Shown one piece after another: positions 21,214 to 33,600 of a DNA stretch of 64,000 nt; position 1 is the stretch's first letter; each line of letters begins with the position of its first letter. The notes under the pieces were generated by a model. That model did not search any database, was not told where the DNA came from, and saw only the letters and a list, made by a program, of their open reading frames with translations. The DNA is from Lateolabrax maculatus. Taxonomy: Eukaryota; Chordata; Actinopteri; Acropomatiformes; Lateolabracidae. The stretch lies in contig CM062218.1 in NCBI GenBank assembly GCA_031216445.1, positions 9,099,501 to 9,163,500 on the forward strand. Direction: 5' to 3'. Made by a program: the position numbers and the translations under genes.

Positions 21214-24200
21214 TCAGATGGCGCTTTGTAAACTTCGCTGTTTCTTGTTTGCTGAGGCAACCTAAACATACAAAGGAAAAGACAGAGGGAGCAGAGGGGA
21301 TAGTCGTGTAGCCATATCAAGCAGGGAAGCATGTGCACTAGTCATACAAATTATTTAGGGATGGCATGATAATAAATATCTCACTTAACCACATAAATAC
21401 AAACATTACAGCATAGTTTTGGTTTAATCATTGTCATTATGGCACAAGAGAACACAAAAGAGAGCCACTCTTATGCCACACATTTGAGGAGTGGACAGAG
21501 TGGCATGAATGCACCTACATAAAATGTCTCAGTAAGGTGTTTGGCAATCATGACATCTACCTTGTGTTTCTATTTAGTCTAGTGCGTGCCACTGCAAGTC
21601 ACTACAGACAAGAATGACTACAAAATGTATGTAATGTAATGTATGTAAGTATTCTAATAATACAGTATAAATTCTCTCTATAGAGTATGATGTGGCATTG
21701 ACTTTCATCTCATTTAAGTAATTACTGAAATAATATCTACACAGTTTATATATATTTTGGACAGGATATGAATAAAATGCTCATATTGGCTCATGCATAT
21801 ATACAGTATGTGCTGCAGTTATTCAAAGTCTAACAACCCACCTGACCAGCGATCCTATCCAGATCTCTCTGGCCCTGAGGGGTAAGTCTCCGTCCACTGT
21901 AAGCACATGTTAAAGAAGCACATCCATTACTTATTCAAATCACTACTAACCATCCTTAAACACATCATCCCTCTCTCTTACCCATTTGGGTCCTTCTCCA
22001 CCATCTTGAGGCCCTCCAGAGCCTGGAGGACCTTCCTCGCCACATTCCTGGAGCCCACGCTGAAGTGGGCAGGGCACACACCGTTCCTCTGACGCCCCCC
22101 GTAGACCTTGATCATGGAGCCCACGCCGACGCCTCCTCGCAGGTACAGGTGACGAGCTGTGGATGCTGGTGAGATGTACAAACAGTATACAGTACATGTT
22201 GCAATATGTCCTTGTTTTATCATCTGACACGCTCTTGACTCGTTCACCCAAAAGACACGAAGTCAAACATTCCAACTTATCAAATGTGTGACATTTTTCT
22301 CTGCAGACTTATGGGCCAGTATGCCTGAGTACATAACAGACGCAGCAGCTGAGAGAGGAATTGTGTGCATATGCTTTTTATTGTATATATTGTACCAGTT
22401 TTGGAAAATCTACTCATGATAGGACTGACCAATGTTACAAAAGTGTTTTGTGTATAATCATAGCCTATATCACATGCATTCCTCAAATGGGGTCCAGAGA
22501 CCAGCAGGAGTCCTCGAGATGATTACACAGGCTGTCTAGAAAAATGTGAATAATTTTACAATTTTAATGTATGGGAAACACTTCCAGTGTAACCAACCTG
22601 CTCTGGTGTAGAACCAGTTGTCATCGCAGGGAGCCAGCTCCTTGTGTCTGGCAAGCTTCACGGTGTCAACCCATTCTGGGACCTTCAGTTTGCCAGACCT
22701 GAAAAATCAATTAGCAGTTGATGTGATGAATCAACTGACTTGGACTGTTTCCTCAAACAACATAAGGCCCGGGAAAGTAGGGTTCATCCAACACATATGT
22801 TTTATAACATATGTATTTAATAGTGTTGGTACCCGTTGTTGTACAGTTTTTACCCACAATATGTGTATTGTTGGAAAAATCACCTGTATTAACATCACAA
22901 GACAACAAAAATCTATTTGATTATGTGTACTGCGCAGAAAATTAAAATTAGACACTGAAAATCACAATCAATATTTAATTAGTAATCAATAATAACTTAA
23001 TATGTACACCACTATTAAATATTGATAGTATGATATTTGGGTGTAAATGTGATCTAGCAGGACTTATCATTTAGAATTGCACAATCACAGATTTTATTTT
23101 AATGTTAAGCAGAACAAATCATGAAACATGGACTCTACTACAGATAAAATATTGAATAGTAAAAATAGTAAACTTACAGTTATGTAAAATGCCTTCAACA
23201 ATTGTAAATGAGTTGACACTTATTTCCTCTAGTTGTTTCAGTCACTTCTTTCAGAGCTTCTCCAGAAAACCTTTTTATCACTTAACGTCGACATTTGGTA
23301 ATGCATAATCTTGTGTTTATTAAAAAATATTGATTCATCAGACAGTCGGTAAAGTGAAAGTACGTGGGTATTGTTGCTGTGATGGCTGTTTAAAGGTTTC
23401 ACTGCTTCCCAAGGGAACCTGGCTGTAGACAAGAAGGTGTATACAGAAAGTCACGTGAAATCGACCACCAGAAGTGGTATCCATTTTAATTTCAATATCA
23501 GATTTAGAATTTTTTTTATAATTTATTGAGATTAGTTACCACCAGCAACTAAAGCTATGGTCTTTCCTATTATCTCTGATTCAATCTTTATTTTAAACAA
23601 TAAAAGCAACAAATAGCTTTCTTGATTCTTATTTTCATTTAAAAGTATTGATTTTGTACCCACTTAATTGTAACAGATGAAAAGTTTGTATAACCTGAGC
23701 TGTTAGATCCATTTATCCAAGAAATTGTTGTAAATAATTAATGTTTTGATGTGTTTGAGTTGGAGGAAGGATATCCAGCTCTATAGTTCCATTGCAGTGT
23801 GCTTAATAAGGACCAATAATGACTGCAGTCAGCTTTTTTCCTTTTTGTTTTTGAAAACGAAAGTTGTATTGAAGCACGCGTCAAATATATGCTTGGACTC
23901 TATAGCTGAAGTGGGCCTTTAAAGAAATAGAGGGAGCAACACTAACAGGAGCCTTATTATCACCTGTAACTTGCTTGTTTAATGTTAGTGTGAAAGACTT
24001 CAATTGTCATTTTGCACATTATGAGTTACATTAATATTCAAATTTTGTCCAATTTCTAATGTTTCAATAACCATACAAAATCATAAACTGTGTAACTTAA
24101 ACAATTTGTAATGGCTAATTACTCAGTTTTACTGCTAAGCTACTATTGTTACTATTATGGTAAAACTATTGTTTACCGGACTGAAGCTCAACATACACTG

Positions 24201-26540
24201 CACGGCCAAAGTATGTGGACACCTGGATTTTCATCCCATATGTGAACATATAAAGCCAAAACCATGAGCCATACCAAAAGTACACAAAGTCTTTTGACAA
24301 TATAGTGTAGTCATATCATAATCAAACACCTTCGCTCGTTCTGACCCTGCTAGTTAGAAGGTCACACGATGACTTCATACTTCAGCAAGAAGTCATGTAA
24401 ATTATTAGCTACATCAAAATTCCTGTAACAATGTAAAGTTCATCCCAGTTGAACTGCGTAAATATTTATCTGGCTACTTGTGCAAGGATCTCTTCATGCT
24501 CTAAAGAGTGAAAAATATTTCACTCAAGTCCTCATCTGAAGGCATACACCATGCTCACTCTATGGAAACTAAACAATAAAATCTATTTTATATCATCTTA
24601 ACATATCCTTTAATTCCTTAATCAGCCTGACTCCAATCATCATGGCTTTTTAAGTTTCAAACCGGCTGAATCCCTCGCAGGTCTCCATGACTGATTGTCA
24701 CCTGGAAAACACAAATCATTAATTAGCACTGGGCAAAATACTTTGTATAATTGCTTTTACATGGTCTGTTGGGTCACACTGTTTGTTGTATAAAGGGCTG
24801 GTTGATATCACCTAAAAACACAGGGGAGTGGGGATTTGAGTTTTATGGTACAGCTGCTGATAAAAGACTCTGCATTCACTCATTGCTAAAGTACAGATTG
24901 CAGAACGGTCTTCTTCTTCCTCTTTCTTTTCCACATTCATTGTCTTTATCGTGTATACGAATGACCATTGTGGTTGACATCTGTCATCTTGTCTGCAGCC
25001 AGGTCTATCTCACCACTCCATCCGTGACATTTAGGAAGCTCTGAAATAAAGAGCTTGAGTTCTGCCTCAGCATCCCTGCTGACTCCCAGGCTGTTACTTT
25101 GATTTCTCACATATACTGTAGCCCACATACAATATTTATATCATAATTTGCTATGGCACTTATTTCATCCTTTCACGCTGCTGTCTGCAGACCCAAGATA
25201 CTACACTATGTGCAGTTTTTGTATTTCATTTTTGCAAATTCCTTATTCTCCTCAATTTGTTTGTGACTATTTTGTTTTTTCGTCAATTACTACCTTTGAT
25301 TTGATTTTTTTCATGTTTTATGTCAAGTAGATACTCATAATATCTCTGTACTATGTATCTGTTCTTGTATTTTCTGCTGCTGTGACACTCAATTCCCCTG
25401 TGTACGATCAATAAATCTTATCTTAAACAACACCACTAGAATACTTATGTTCATCCTTATTTTCAAATATTAAACAGCCCCTGCACAATCTCAGCCACAG
25501 GAATGAGAGCACCAGTCCCAATGAATAACTTATACAATGCTCCAAATAATACCTGCACACATTATATGCTGTATTAGGCTACATTGAAGAAGATGACAGA
25601 AAAAATCTAAAAGTACAGAACTATCTGCAGTAAAATGTTATTAAACCAAATTGACCAATTTATCTGATCGTGAGAAATAATCAAATATCATCAATATTTG
25701 CTCTATAAAGGTATTTTGAAACGTCATACTGATGTCATACTACAAGACTAGTTCATCATGTTTCAGATACTGTAGCACCATGTAGGGTTTGGGTTACGTG
25801 GTCATTATGTTTTTTAAATGTACATATAATAACATATAATGTAATATATGTTACATTTTACCTGAAGTGTTGTTACAACTTACTCAGGATGTAAAGTGCA
25901 AGGCCACGTGATGAAATATGAGTGCCCATGTCTAAGGAGACCCAATATGTTTGAAATTTATTAAATAAATTTTAAAAAAATCGTTTTTTGTAGGTCATTT
26001 TTAATTCACTCTAGGAGTTTTTATTTCCCAAGGCCATTTTTGTCCATTTTTTTTTTTTTTTGTGTGTTTGACATTATGATGGTTATGAGATTGCTTGTTT
26101 CTTTGGTCCGAATGTTTGTTTATTCAAATTATAAAAACAACACACTTGTCTTTATTTATCCATATTATTCACATAATAAGTTCAGTGGCCTTACTGTACA
26201 TTATTAGTCTTTTAAATCTTTCACATCAATTTTCTGTCAATCCATCTTAATTTACAGTGGCTCCTCTGTGACCCCTTTACCACTGACATTTCCACGATTA
26301 AACTGACACTAAACCACAAACTACACAGTCAGTGATGAACTAACTAAACAGAGATTTTGCTCATCACATCCAGGCCGGCTGCCCCCGCTCAGCCCCCCGT
26401 CCGGTGACTGACAGCTGGGCTCCAGCCACTCAGGCGCCGCGGGCTGGATCCTCCGGGCTCTATACTCACTTTTTGAGGAAAGCCGACAGAGCCCGGACAA
26501 ACTCCTGCTGGTTCACGTCTTTCACCGTCACGCTGGGCAT
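21214..26540 (-). CDS. rps19: 40S ribosomal protein S19 (eS19)
   Basis: Five coding exons on the minus strand, 26540-26470, 22698-22598, 22165-21982, 21896-21842 and 21261-21214, give 152 residues. The sequence follows eS19 throughout: MPSVTVKDVNQQEFVRAL, KLKVPEWVDTVKLA, NWFYTRAASTARHLYLRGG, YGGRQRNGV, VLQALEGLKMVEKD, LTPQGQRDLDRIAGQ. The protein is a small-subunit head component needed for 18S rRNA maturation. The ATG is the first codon after a long pyrimidine tract and TAG acceptor, so exon 1 is non-coding, as in other vertebrate RPS19 genes. The final exon reads VASANKKQRSLQSAI then TGA, seven residues longer than human, which ends NKKH. The 3' end converges on the protease gene. Confidence 0.95.
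24194..24309. mobile_element. Short TA-flanked MITE relic
   Basis: The left end tacactgcacggccaaag and the reverse of the right end (acactatattgtcaaaag) form an imperfect inverted repeat flanked by TA. The ggccaaagtatgtggacacc end is one I recognise from abundant Tc1/mariner-like fish elements. It is about 115 bases with no coding capacity. Confidence 0.5.
25330..25425 (-). mobile_element. Retroposon 3' tail, reverse copy
   Basis: Read on the minus strand this gives taagatttattgatcgta, then a tract with tgtcacagcagcagaaa and acaagaacagat. The same order of words occurs at 57967-58065 on the plus strand. The TTTATTGATC core is typical of fish LINE/SINE 3' tails. Family not assigned. Confidence 0.6.
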
Positions 26541-26598
26541 CTAGAAGAAGAAAAAAACAAAAAAAAAAAGACAAGAGTGGAGACGCGGGTGAGCTTTT

Positions 26599-26622
26599 AA
26601 AATAAATAAATAAATAAATAAA
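26599..26622. repeat. (AAAT)n microsatellite
   Basis: About five AAAT units in the rps19 5' intron. Confidence 0.85.
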
Positions 26623-26629
26623 AGTTAAA

Positions 26630-26880
26630 TGTCCACGGAAACGCGCCGCAGCCGTTGGGACGGTTGGAAGCCGGGACCTCCGCGCTAACGTTAGCCGCTA
26701 GCGGGCTAACGTAACGGACAGGTGGACCGGAAACGTGAAGCCCGGTCGCACCGAGCAAGCTGCCCCTCATGTCGTCCAGTCTCGATCAGTTATCTTACTT
26801 TTCACACACACCCTCGCAGCAGCCGGCGGCCGGGTTGTTCACGTTTTGGAGACGAAGTCTCAGTCCCGGTTTGGCCGATG
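26630..26880 (-). promoter_or_regulatory. rps19: rps19 CpG-rich promoter and non-coding first exon region
   Basis: A GC/CpG-rich patch just upstream of the first coding exon, on the expected side for a minus-strand gene. It has an ETS-type site (ACCGGAAA near 26725) and a GCTAACGTTAGC-type palindrome near 26685-26715. A donor-like AAAA|GTAAGA on the minus strand ends at 26799 and could close the non-coding exon 1. I could not place the pyrimidine-rich transcription start with confidence. Confidence 0.5.
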
Positions 26881-26920
26881 GCGGCTGGTGCAGTGAAGCG
26901 GTTAACTAAAGGAGGGATGC

Positions 26921-26994
26921 TGAGGAGGGAGGGAAGGAGGGATGGAGGGAGGGAAGGAGGGATGGAGGGAGGGAAGGAGGGATGGAGGGAGGGA
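26921..26994. repeat. 20-bp purine-rich minisatellite
   Basis: Almost four copies of a 20-base unit (gatggagggagggaaggagg) lie just upstream of the rps19 promoter. The plus strand is G-rich and may form a quadruplex. Confidence 0.9.
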
Positions 26995-27985
26995 TGCTGC
27001 CCTCATTTGGAAAGGATGATGCCCTATCCTGAATTAACCTTAGCAGCTTCAAACTCCCGCATAACTCGGCCTTTAAAGCAGAGCAACCCGAACACAATCG
27101 GGAATATTCTCCCTGTGTGTGTGTGTTTTTTTTTTTTAATGTGTTTCTCCTGTTATGTGTCGAACAGTGTTTGGAGATGTTTCAGTGTGATGATGCTGGC
27201 TGTGAGCTGTGAGCTGTTCCCGTTGAATCCCAGCAGAGGGTAGTGTTGTGGCACCTCTTCTCTCCACCTTCTCTGGCCCATTTCCTCTTGTTTGATCAGC
27301 CCCAAAGGCTTTGCGAGAAGTGTGCTGCAGTCAGCAGGCGAGGAGAAAGCGCCTCAGTAAGGAAGACACAACCGGTGGAGGGGTTAGTAACTCTTTAGTC
27401 TCTTATTTCACAGGCCAGGAGCATTTGCTGCCTGCAAATATAGTCAATATGTTGCTTTTGTTTGTTTATATTCTAAATAGAGATAGATTGTCTTAGACTG
27501 ATACAGTGGATGTTTAAAATGTGCTTATGGCCTAAAAGGAATTCAGAAGTTACTGTAAATTGTGATACATTTTAAAGGATGACCATGAGATAGTCTAACA
27601 TTTTTCATAAAGTATAATTGCTTTCTTTCATCATTGATGGCTGGAATGAATAATATGCCATGTTTTTCGATTGAGGGGTAGTGTCCAGGCCAAGGTGATT
27701 GCTGCCCTTGGAAAACAAAGCAGTACGCAGGGACTGCTATCAGAGGTTTATTAATAAAACCTCTCAGTCCTGGAAAAATGTAGTTATGTCTAAAGGCAGT
27801 ATTTAGAGAAAGCTCCCTAGCCAAGGTGACCAATTTTTCAGCACATTCCAGCTTCTTTCATGCCATCCAGTACCTACCTGTACGAATGTCTGCAGGCAAA
27901 CCTTTGAACTGAATTGAAATTCAGCAAACCTGAAAAAGAAGTCTTTACGGGTGCTGTAATTTCCAAAACATCCCAAGTTCACAGT

Positions 27986-28460
27986 ACTTAAAGGGATGGT
28001 TCAGATTTTTTGAAGTGGGGTTGTATGAGGCAGTTAGAGGACTTCGGTGTTTTAACACGTTAGTTGGGATCCGAACTACACACAGTAACACAAACAAACT
28101 AGCCGACCGAGACAGCAGTAGACCAGCAACTCCCATGTTCTGCAAAGGGTAAAACTACTGTTTTTGTCAAAGTAGCCTGGAAGCTGTGAAGAGAGCGATG
28201 TAACAGCTTCAGTTCCCCGTTGAAAGGGCTGTCTGATGGCAAGGTAAAGCAGTGAAAATATGCTTAATATAGCGTAAACCTTTATTGATTTTTTCTAGGG
28301 GGGGGCACTTATTTTAGGTGGCTAAAATACTTTTTTCTGGCGACCCTGTCCACAGCAGTACATTGCCTAGCGTCCGTGTTGGTACAGCTGCCTGCTTCAC
28401 TAAACTGGGGGCGTGCCGCCATCTACTATAGGTAGATACACTGACTATGGGTCAAAGGCA
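27986..28460. mobile_element. Dispersed teleost repeat
   Basis: It starts aaagggatggttcagatttt and ends with a gggcgtgccgccatctacta block and cactgactatgggtc. I recognise these words as belonging to an abundant fish repeat. It has no coding capacity and the class is not assigned. Confidence 0.5.
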
Positions 28461-28576
28461 TTAAACAAATTTCTTACAATTGAGACAGAAATCAAACTAG
28501 AAACTACTTAGTAATTAGACCAAGGTTTTCTTACTTATTCTAACATAAAAGGAAATGACAGGAAAATGTGTTTAGA

Positions 28577-28895
28577 GCTGAAATTAGTCAATTAATTTAT
28601 TAGCCAGTTGGTAGAAAGCACAATTCATTGTGTAATTTTTGGTAAAAATACTGAACATTTGCGTGTAACAGCTTCTTAAATGTGAGGATTTGCTGCTTTC
28701 CCCCTGTCTCATGTCATTGTAAGTTGAATCCCTTTGGGTTCCCTTTTTGGGTTTTGGTCATCATTTCAAAAACATAAGCAGATTGACGGCCTCACTCTTT
28801 GGCTCTGGTAGCTTGAGATAAGAATTTTTCATTATTTGTGACATATTTTGACTGAATGACTAATCAAGAAAATAATAGTGGGATTAATTATTAAA
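28577..28895. mobile_element. Dispersed repeat of the agagctgaaa/gttgcagcc family
   Basis: It opens tttagagctgaaattagtca and carries aaatgtgaggatttgctgct and the ttgaatccctttgggtt block. Degenerate copies with the same ordered words occur at 36625, 37855, 38505 and 49159. This is a common fish non-autonomous element, strongly diverged here. Confidence 0.5.
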
Positions 28896-29198
28896 GATCA
28901 ACAAAATATTCCTTGCCCCACTAATCACATTGTATATTGTCTCCAAAGCATTGTTTAATTTTTAATATTGTTGTGTTTTGTGTCTGTTATAAGTGTAGTT
29001 TGACGGTGTAAACTGCTGAAAATACAGAAAATCCTGCCATTTTAATTATTTCTTTCCTTGACCCCAAAAAGTCATGTATTTCTTTTTCTGGTATGTAGGC
29101 TAACATCATATGCGGATTACCACCAGCGTGTGAAACACTGCATCTAAAGCCAAGGTAGATGAATGTGTGTTTACAAATGTGCAGACATTTTCATACGT

Positions 29199-29200
<2 letters not shown>

Positions 29201-29239
<39 letters not shown>
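29201..29239. repeat. (CA)n microsatellite
   Basis: About 19 uninterrupted CA units. Confidence 0.95.
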
Positions 29240-29243
<4 letters not shown>

Positions 29244-29279
29244 CAGAGCAACCCTGTGCTCTCTGTGTCTACCGTCTAA

Positions 29280-30680
29280 GCTTCTTCCCCTCCCCCCTCT
29301 CAACATCTCTCTCCCCTTTTTTGTCCCCCTCGCCCTCTCCTTTTCCCTCCCGCCCGCTCTCTCCTGCCTGCTAACACTATTTGAAGCCTCTGCTTAGGAG
29401 AGAGAGAGAGGCAGAGAGAGAGAGAGAGAGGCAGAGACACACAGATGCGCAGTTAGAGAGAGAGAGAGAGAGGGGAGGGGAAAGCAGACAGGATTTAGAG
29501 TTCAAGTGCACGTGCAGAAAATAGGCTGAATAGAGGAGAGTCAGAGCAGAAAGGAAACCAGGAAAAGGAACGGCAGGGGCGGGAGACAAAGCACACAGTA
29601 GCTCTTTCTCTTCTCCTTTCTTCCTCTCTATTTTCTCACAGAAAGGAGAAGGTATTAGCCTTGGAAGAGAGGGGTGAAAAAATGAAATGCACAAAATTCG
29701 AACACCGTGAATGTAAAAAAAAAAAAGAAAAAAAATAATTCTTATTTCTGCCCCCTCCTCTTTCCTCTCCCCACCGACACACTCCTCCTCTATTCCTCCC
29801 TCTTGGATATTTCTCCATGAACCCCCAGTCTCTCTCTTTCGCTCTCTCTCTCTTTCTCTCTCTCTCTCGTCTCGCTGGCTCTCCTTTCTCTCTCCTCCCA
29901 CTCTCTTCACACACACACACATGCACACACCCCGGAGTCCTTCCCACTCCTTCCCCTCTCGCGCGCTTACTATCCACTTTCACTGGAGACCGACCGCAAC
30001 AAGCTTGTTTTTTTTTTTCTCCTTCTTTTTCTTTCGCTTGCCAGTCTTTGCTTTTGGTTATGCCCTCATATACGGAGGCATTATCACACAGACGCTTCAC
30101 ATCTACAATGCGGGGCGCCCCTAAAAAATGCAGGCCGTGGATTGTCCCTGCGTTAGACTGAATGCCAAAAAACGCTTGTCCTTTCCTGAAAACTGTTTTT
30201 TCTATTCTTCTGCAGTTCAGTCAGAACTCGACTTCTGTTTAGAAACCTTTTTTAAAACCTTATCTATATTCTGAAGCGCGAGCTTAGGGTTGAAGAAAAG
30301 AAAAGAGTATCCGATGAATGGACAAATGAAGGGGACATAGGAAAAGAATGAGGGGAAAATGGAGAGCATGGTGTGCGGGAGGAAGCGAGAAAGACAGAGA
30401 AAGAGAGAGAGAGAGGTAGGAGAAAGAGTACCGGCACTGGCAAGAAAAAACAGGAGGGGGAAGAGTGGAGAAGGGGGACCAGTAGGGGATAGACTTAGGA
30501 AGGAGGGACGGCTGGATAGGAATTGGCAAAATCGCGGGAAAAAGAGAAAAAACAAAACTCCAGGATGAGAAGAATCGGGACTTCTCTCCAAACTCAGGCT
30601 CGCACTCTCCGCTCGCCTTTGATTTTTGTTTTTTGACATGCTTTTTCATCACTTCTCCGGTCACCCTCTCATTCATCTGT
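29280..30680 (+). promoter_or_regulatory. CT/GA-rich promoter-like or 5' exon region
   Basis: A 1.4-kb block of alternating purine-rich and pyrimidine-rich tracts, with several CpG-containing patches (near 29950-30130), unlike the AT-rich surroundings. A strong donor-like CTGTGAGTA sits at 30677-30685. It could be a promoter plus a non-coding first exon of a plus-strand transcript. No coding sequence is supported and the long open frames come from the simple repeats. Confidence 0.25.
29397..29475. repeat. (GA)n microsatellite
   Basis: Three GA-repeat runs separated by short interruptions. Confidence 0.9.
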
Positions 30681-33600
30681 GAGTATACTGCATCTACATG
30701 TCCTTTTCCTTCCATACACGCATCATCTCTGCCTTTTGGTTTTTTCTTTAAAGCATTCTCTTCTCCCCCGCCTTGTCTTTACCTCATTTTTCAAGTCTCC
30801 TCTTTTTTTTTTTTCTTGTTTGAAAAATGTGTTCCCTTGGTTGCTAATCCCCCCATCCTGTTCGTCTATCCTATCTCGCGCTCCACCTCTCTCCCTCTCA
30901 TTCACTGTCTTTCTCTCTGTCCTCCTTCTGCTCCTCTTTATCGTAGGTTATCGCCGTTCTCTTTGCCTCTCCTTGAAGGATTACCTCTGCTCACATTTAG
31001 ATGAGGGCTTTGGAAAGGGATCACCGAGTGCATCCAGTTTTAGGGGGCCCATGCATGGGAGGCTAGCACATAAAGGAGGCAGGGTGTGTGTATCTATCCG
31101 TGTTAGTCATGTGTGTCTGTGTGTTTGTGCATGTGTGTGTTAGTATGTTGGGGTGTGATCAAGAGTTAACAGAGCCAGCAGTGGCGGATGGTCATTCCTG
31201 CTCACGCATGCGTGGATTTGCACAATCACGTTTCATGTTTCGTATTCATGGAATGATCGTACGATGTTGTTAGTTATAAAAGGTACAGCAATGAAAGATG
31301 AAGTGCTAGAATGAGGCGAAACAGAGAGATGAAAATGCTGCAAGTACTGCAGGGTTTCTTCTTCTTCTCTCATTGCATATTTCACTCCTCCCATGGTTCT
31401 CCCCCCTTTTTTTTTTATCCCATCTTCCATCCGTTCATCCGGGTATCCCCGATCTATCTGTTGGTCCTCCTGCAAAGACAAAACCCACAGTCCAAGATGT
31501 GGTTCGATATCAATAAAAGATAAGGATGGATTTATTCCAGGGCGTTAGCTAAGAAACAAACTGGAGTCAGTGTCACCAAGTTTTTTTTTTTTTTTTCATT
31601 TTTATAACCCTCGCATTTGGGCGATATTACTTTTGTTTGATGTGGTGAAGTTATAGGTAAAGACGGATGTTTTGGTGCAAATTACGGCATATCTGCAATG
31701 TAAAGACGTCGACAGTAGTGGATTACATGAATGCATTATTGTACTGTAAGTACAGTGGGCCCAACGCTGGGACTTAGACACAGGCATATTATATATAACA
31801 CAAGTCTGCTATCGTCCATTTGCAGTCCAATCGGCTGTAACCTCCATTGAGTATACCTTTTTCTCCCGCGGTATCAGCCTCAGATATCTCCCAGCATCTC
31901 TTTCCTTTCCCTTTTTTGCTCTCCTGTGTTATATATCTGCCTGCTCTGTTTTTTATTTACATAGCCTCCTGTTATCTCTGCCCACATTTTCTCTATCACT
32001 TGCCACAGTTGTTATCTATGTCCAAGATTGTCCACTGGTATCGTGCCGAGGCGAGTGTGTGCCTCCACCGACAATGGCTTTTATTGGTGTGTGACTGTGT
32101 GTTACTTTGAACGATAAGTACTGAAACACCTTTTGATAGTTTGTGTTAGTTTCTGGCATTTTTGTCTGTTTTAAAATCTTTGTTTTTCATCTGTTTGTGA
32201 ATGAAGCGAGGTTTTTGACCCTATGTGAGGACTAAGTCGTACAAATAGTTTTGATTAAAACCAGTGCAGACATTAAAAAAAAGAATAGATACTGTAGATA
32301 TGGAAAAGAATAAGCTAATTGTGTAACCAAGTGCCGTTAGATAACAGTCACTGGCCTAGTTCTCTAATAATGTTCAGTGTCTAAATGTGTGCTAAATTAA
32401 TTCATATGCAATGATTTGATTAAAACACAATGATATGACATTTAAGGGCAGACAGCATGTGATAAGCCAAGGGGGAGGCCGCTTTTGTTTAGTAGCGTCC
32501 CAGCATCGACCTTTCCTTGACCTCCACTGTAGCGCTCAAGAAAATGAAGGGAAAAGTCTTTGATGTCAAAATTTTCCACTGCGATTTTCAGCCGAAGACA
32601 CAAGAAGGTTAGGAGAGATAAATCCCCCCCCCAGTGCCATCGACCTGCTCTTATTTGTTTTCAAATGTTATTTTTACGTTACCAAACGTGCTTAGCACCT
32701 TTGACTCCACTCCTGAGGGGACTTTAGGGTAATGCCGGTGTAGTGGGACCCCCAGGTTATGAATTACTCAGACAGACCTGGTGTTATGTAATCTTACATA
32801 ACTGAGGCGGCAGCTCAGCAGGGTCGTGATCAGAGGCTCTGGAGGAGAAGCTATATGGGTCTGCTTATGGTATGAACTCACTGGCAGGGTCAACACAGTC
32901 TGGGCCTTAAAGGGGAAGAGGCCCTGGCTGCATAAAGATACTGCAGTATCCACACATATGGACTTAAGTGCCTGACACCTAAAGGCTGAGGAAATAGAAT
33001 AACCTTGCCTATAGTAGGAACAGTTTGCTGCAGGCTGTTTGCCTCATTTACTTATTGTATGTACATTTCTGTACCTGTACTGTACATACCTTGAATATTT
33101 GAAACATCACACAGTATGTTGCAAATATTAGTTACTACAGTCCAGTGCCATGACCCATGATTCTCTACCAGCTCTCTGTGAATTGTGTGTTTCTCATTCA
33201 TAATTGATGACATTCAACCGCAGCATACATTAATGGATCGAACAGACCTCAGGAATTCCCATACAAGCTGCCATTGTGTGTAGCAGGTTTGAATTTGTGC
33301 TGCTGAATTTGTGTTTTCCCTGCTGGAAATTACAAACTGACTGCCAGTACAACATCCTCACAAGCCTGGTGTGAAATACAAATAGAACAATGACATGCCT
33401 GCAAGAATCAGGAGTGTTGTATTTAATGGAGGATTAAAAATATCTTGAAATAATAGTAGGGCCAAACAAAACTATATTATATGTATATTGAAGTAATCAT
33501 ACGGTTAAATATACAGTAATGGTAGCATGAATTAAAGGGAAGAATAGGGCTGGATTCAGGCTAGTTTAAGAAAAAAATCCAGAATCAGTTCATATATCAT

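Larger units (their letters stand above)
22699..26469 (-). other. rps19: Large rps19 intron
   Basis: A 3.8-kb AT-rich intron between the first and second coding exons. It holds a Tc1-like MITE relic (24194-24309) and a reverse-oriented retroposon tail (25330-25425). I found no snoRNA boxes I could support and no other gene. Confidence 0.75.
26995..29200. other. Intergenic with dispersed repeats
   Basis: No gene signal. Two diverged dispersed repeats occupy about 27986-28460 and 28577-28895. The rest is AT-rich unique-looking sequence. Confidence 0.5.

Noticed and set aside
29377..30100. Minus-strand frames of 150-180 residues in the GA/CT-rich block
   Set aside because: Composition is driven by simple repeats (runs of RE, ER, LS, SL); no conserved domain.
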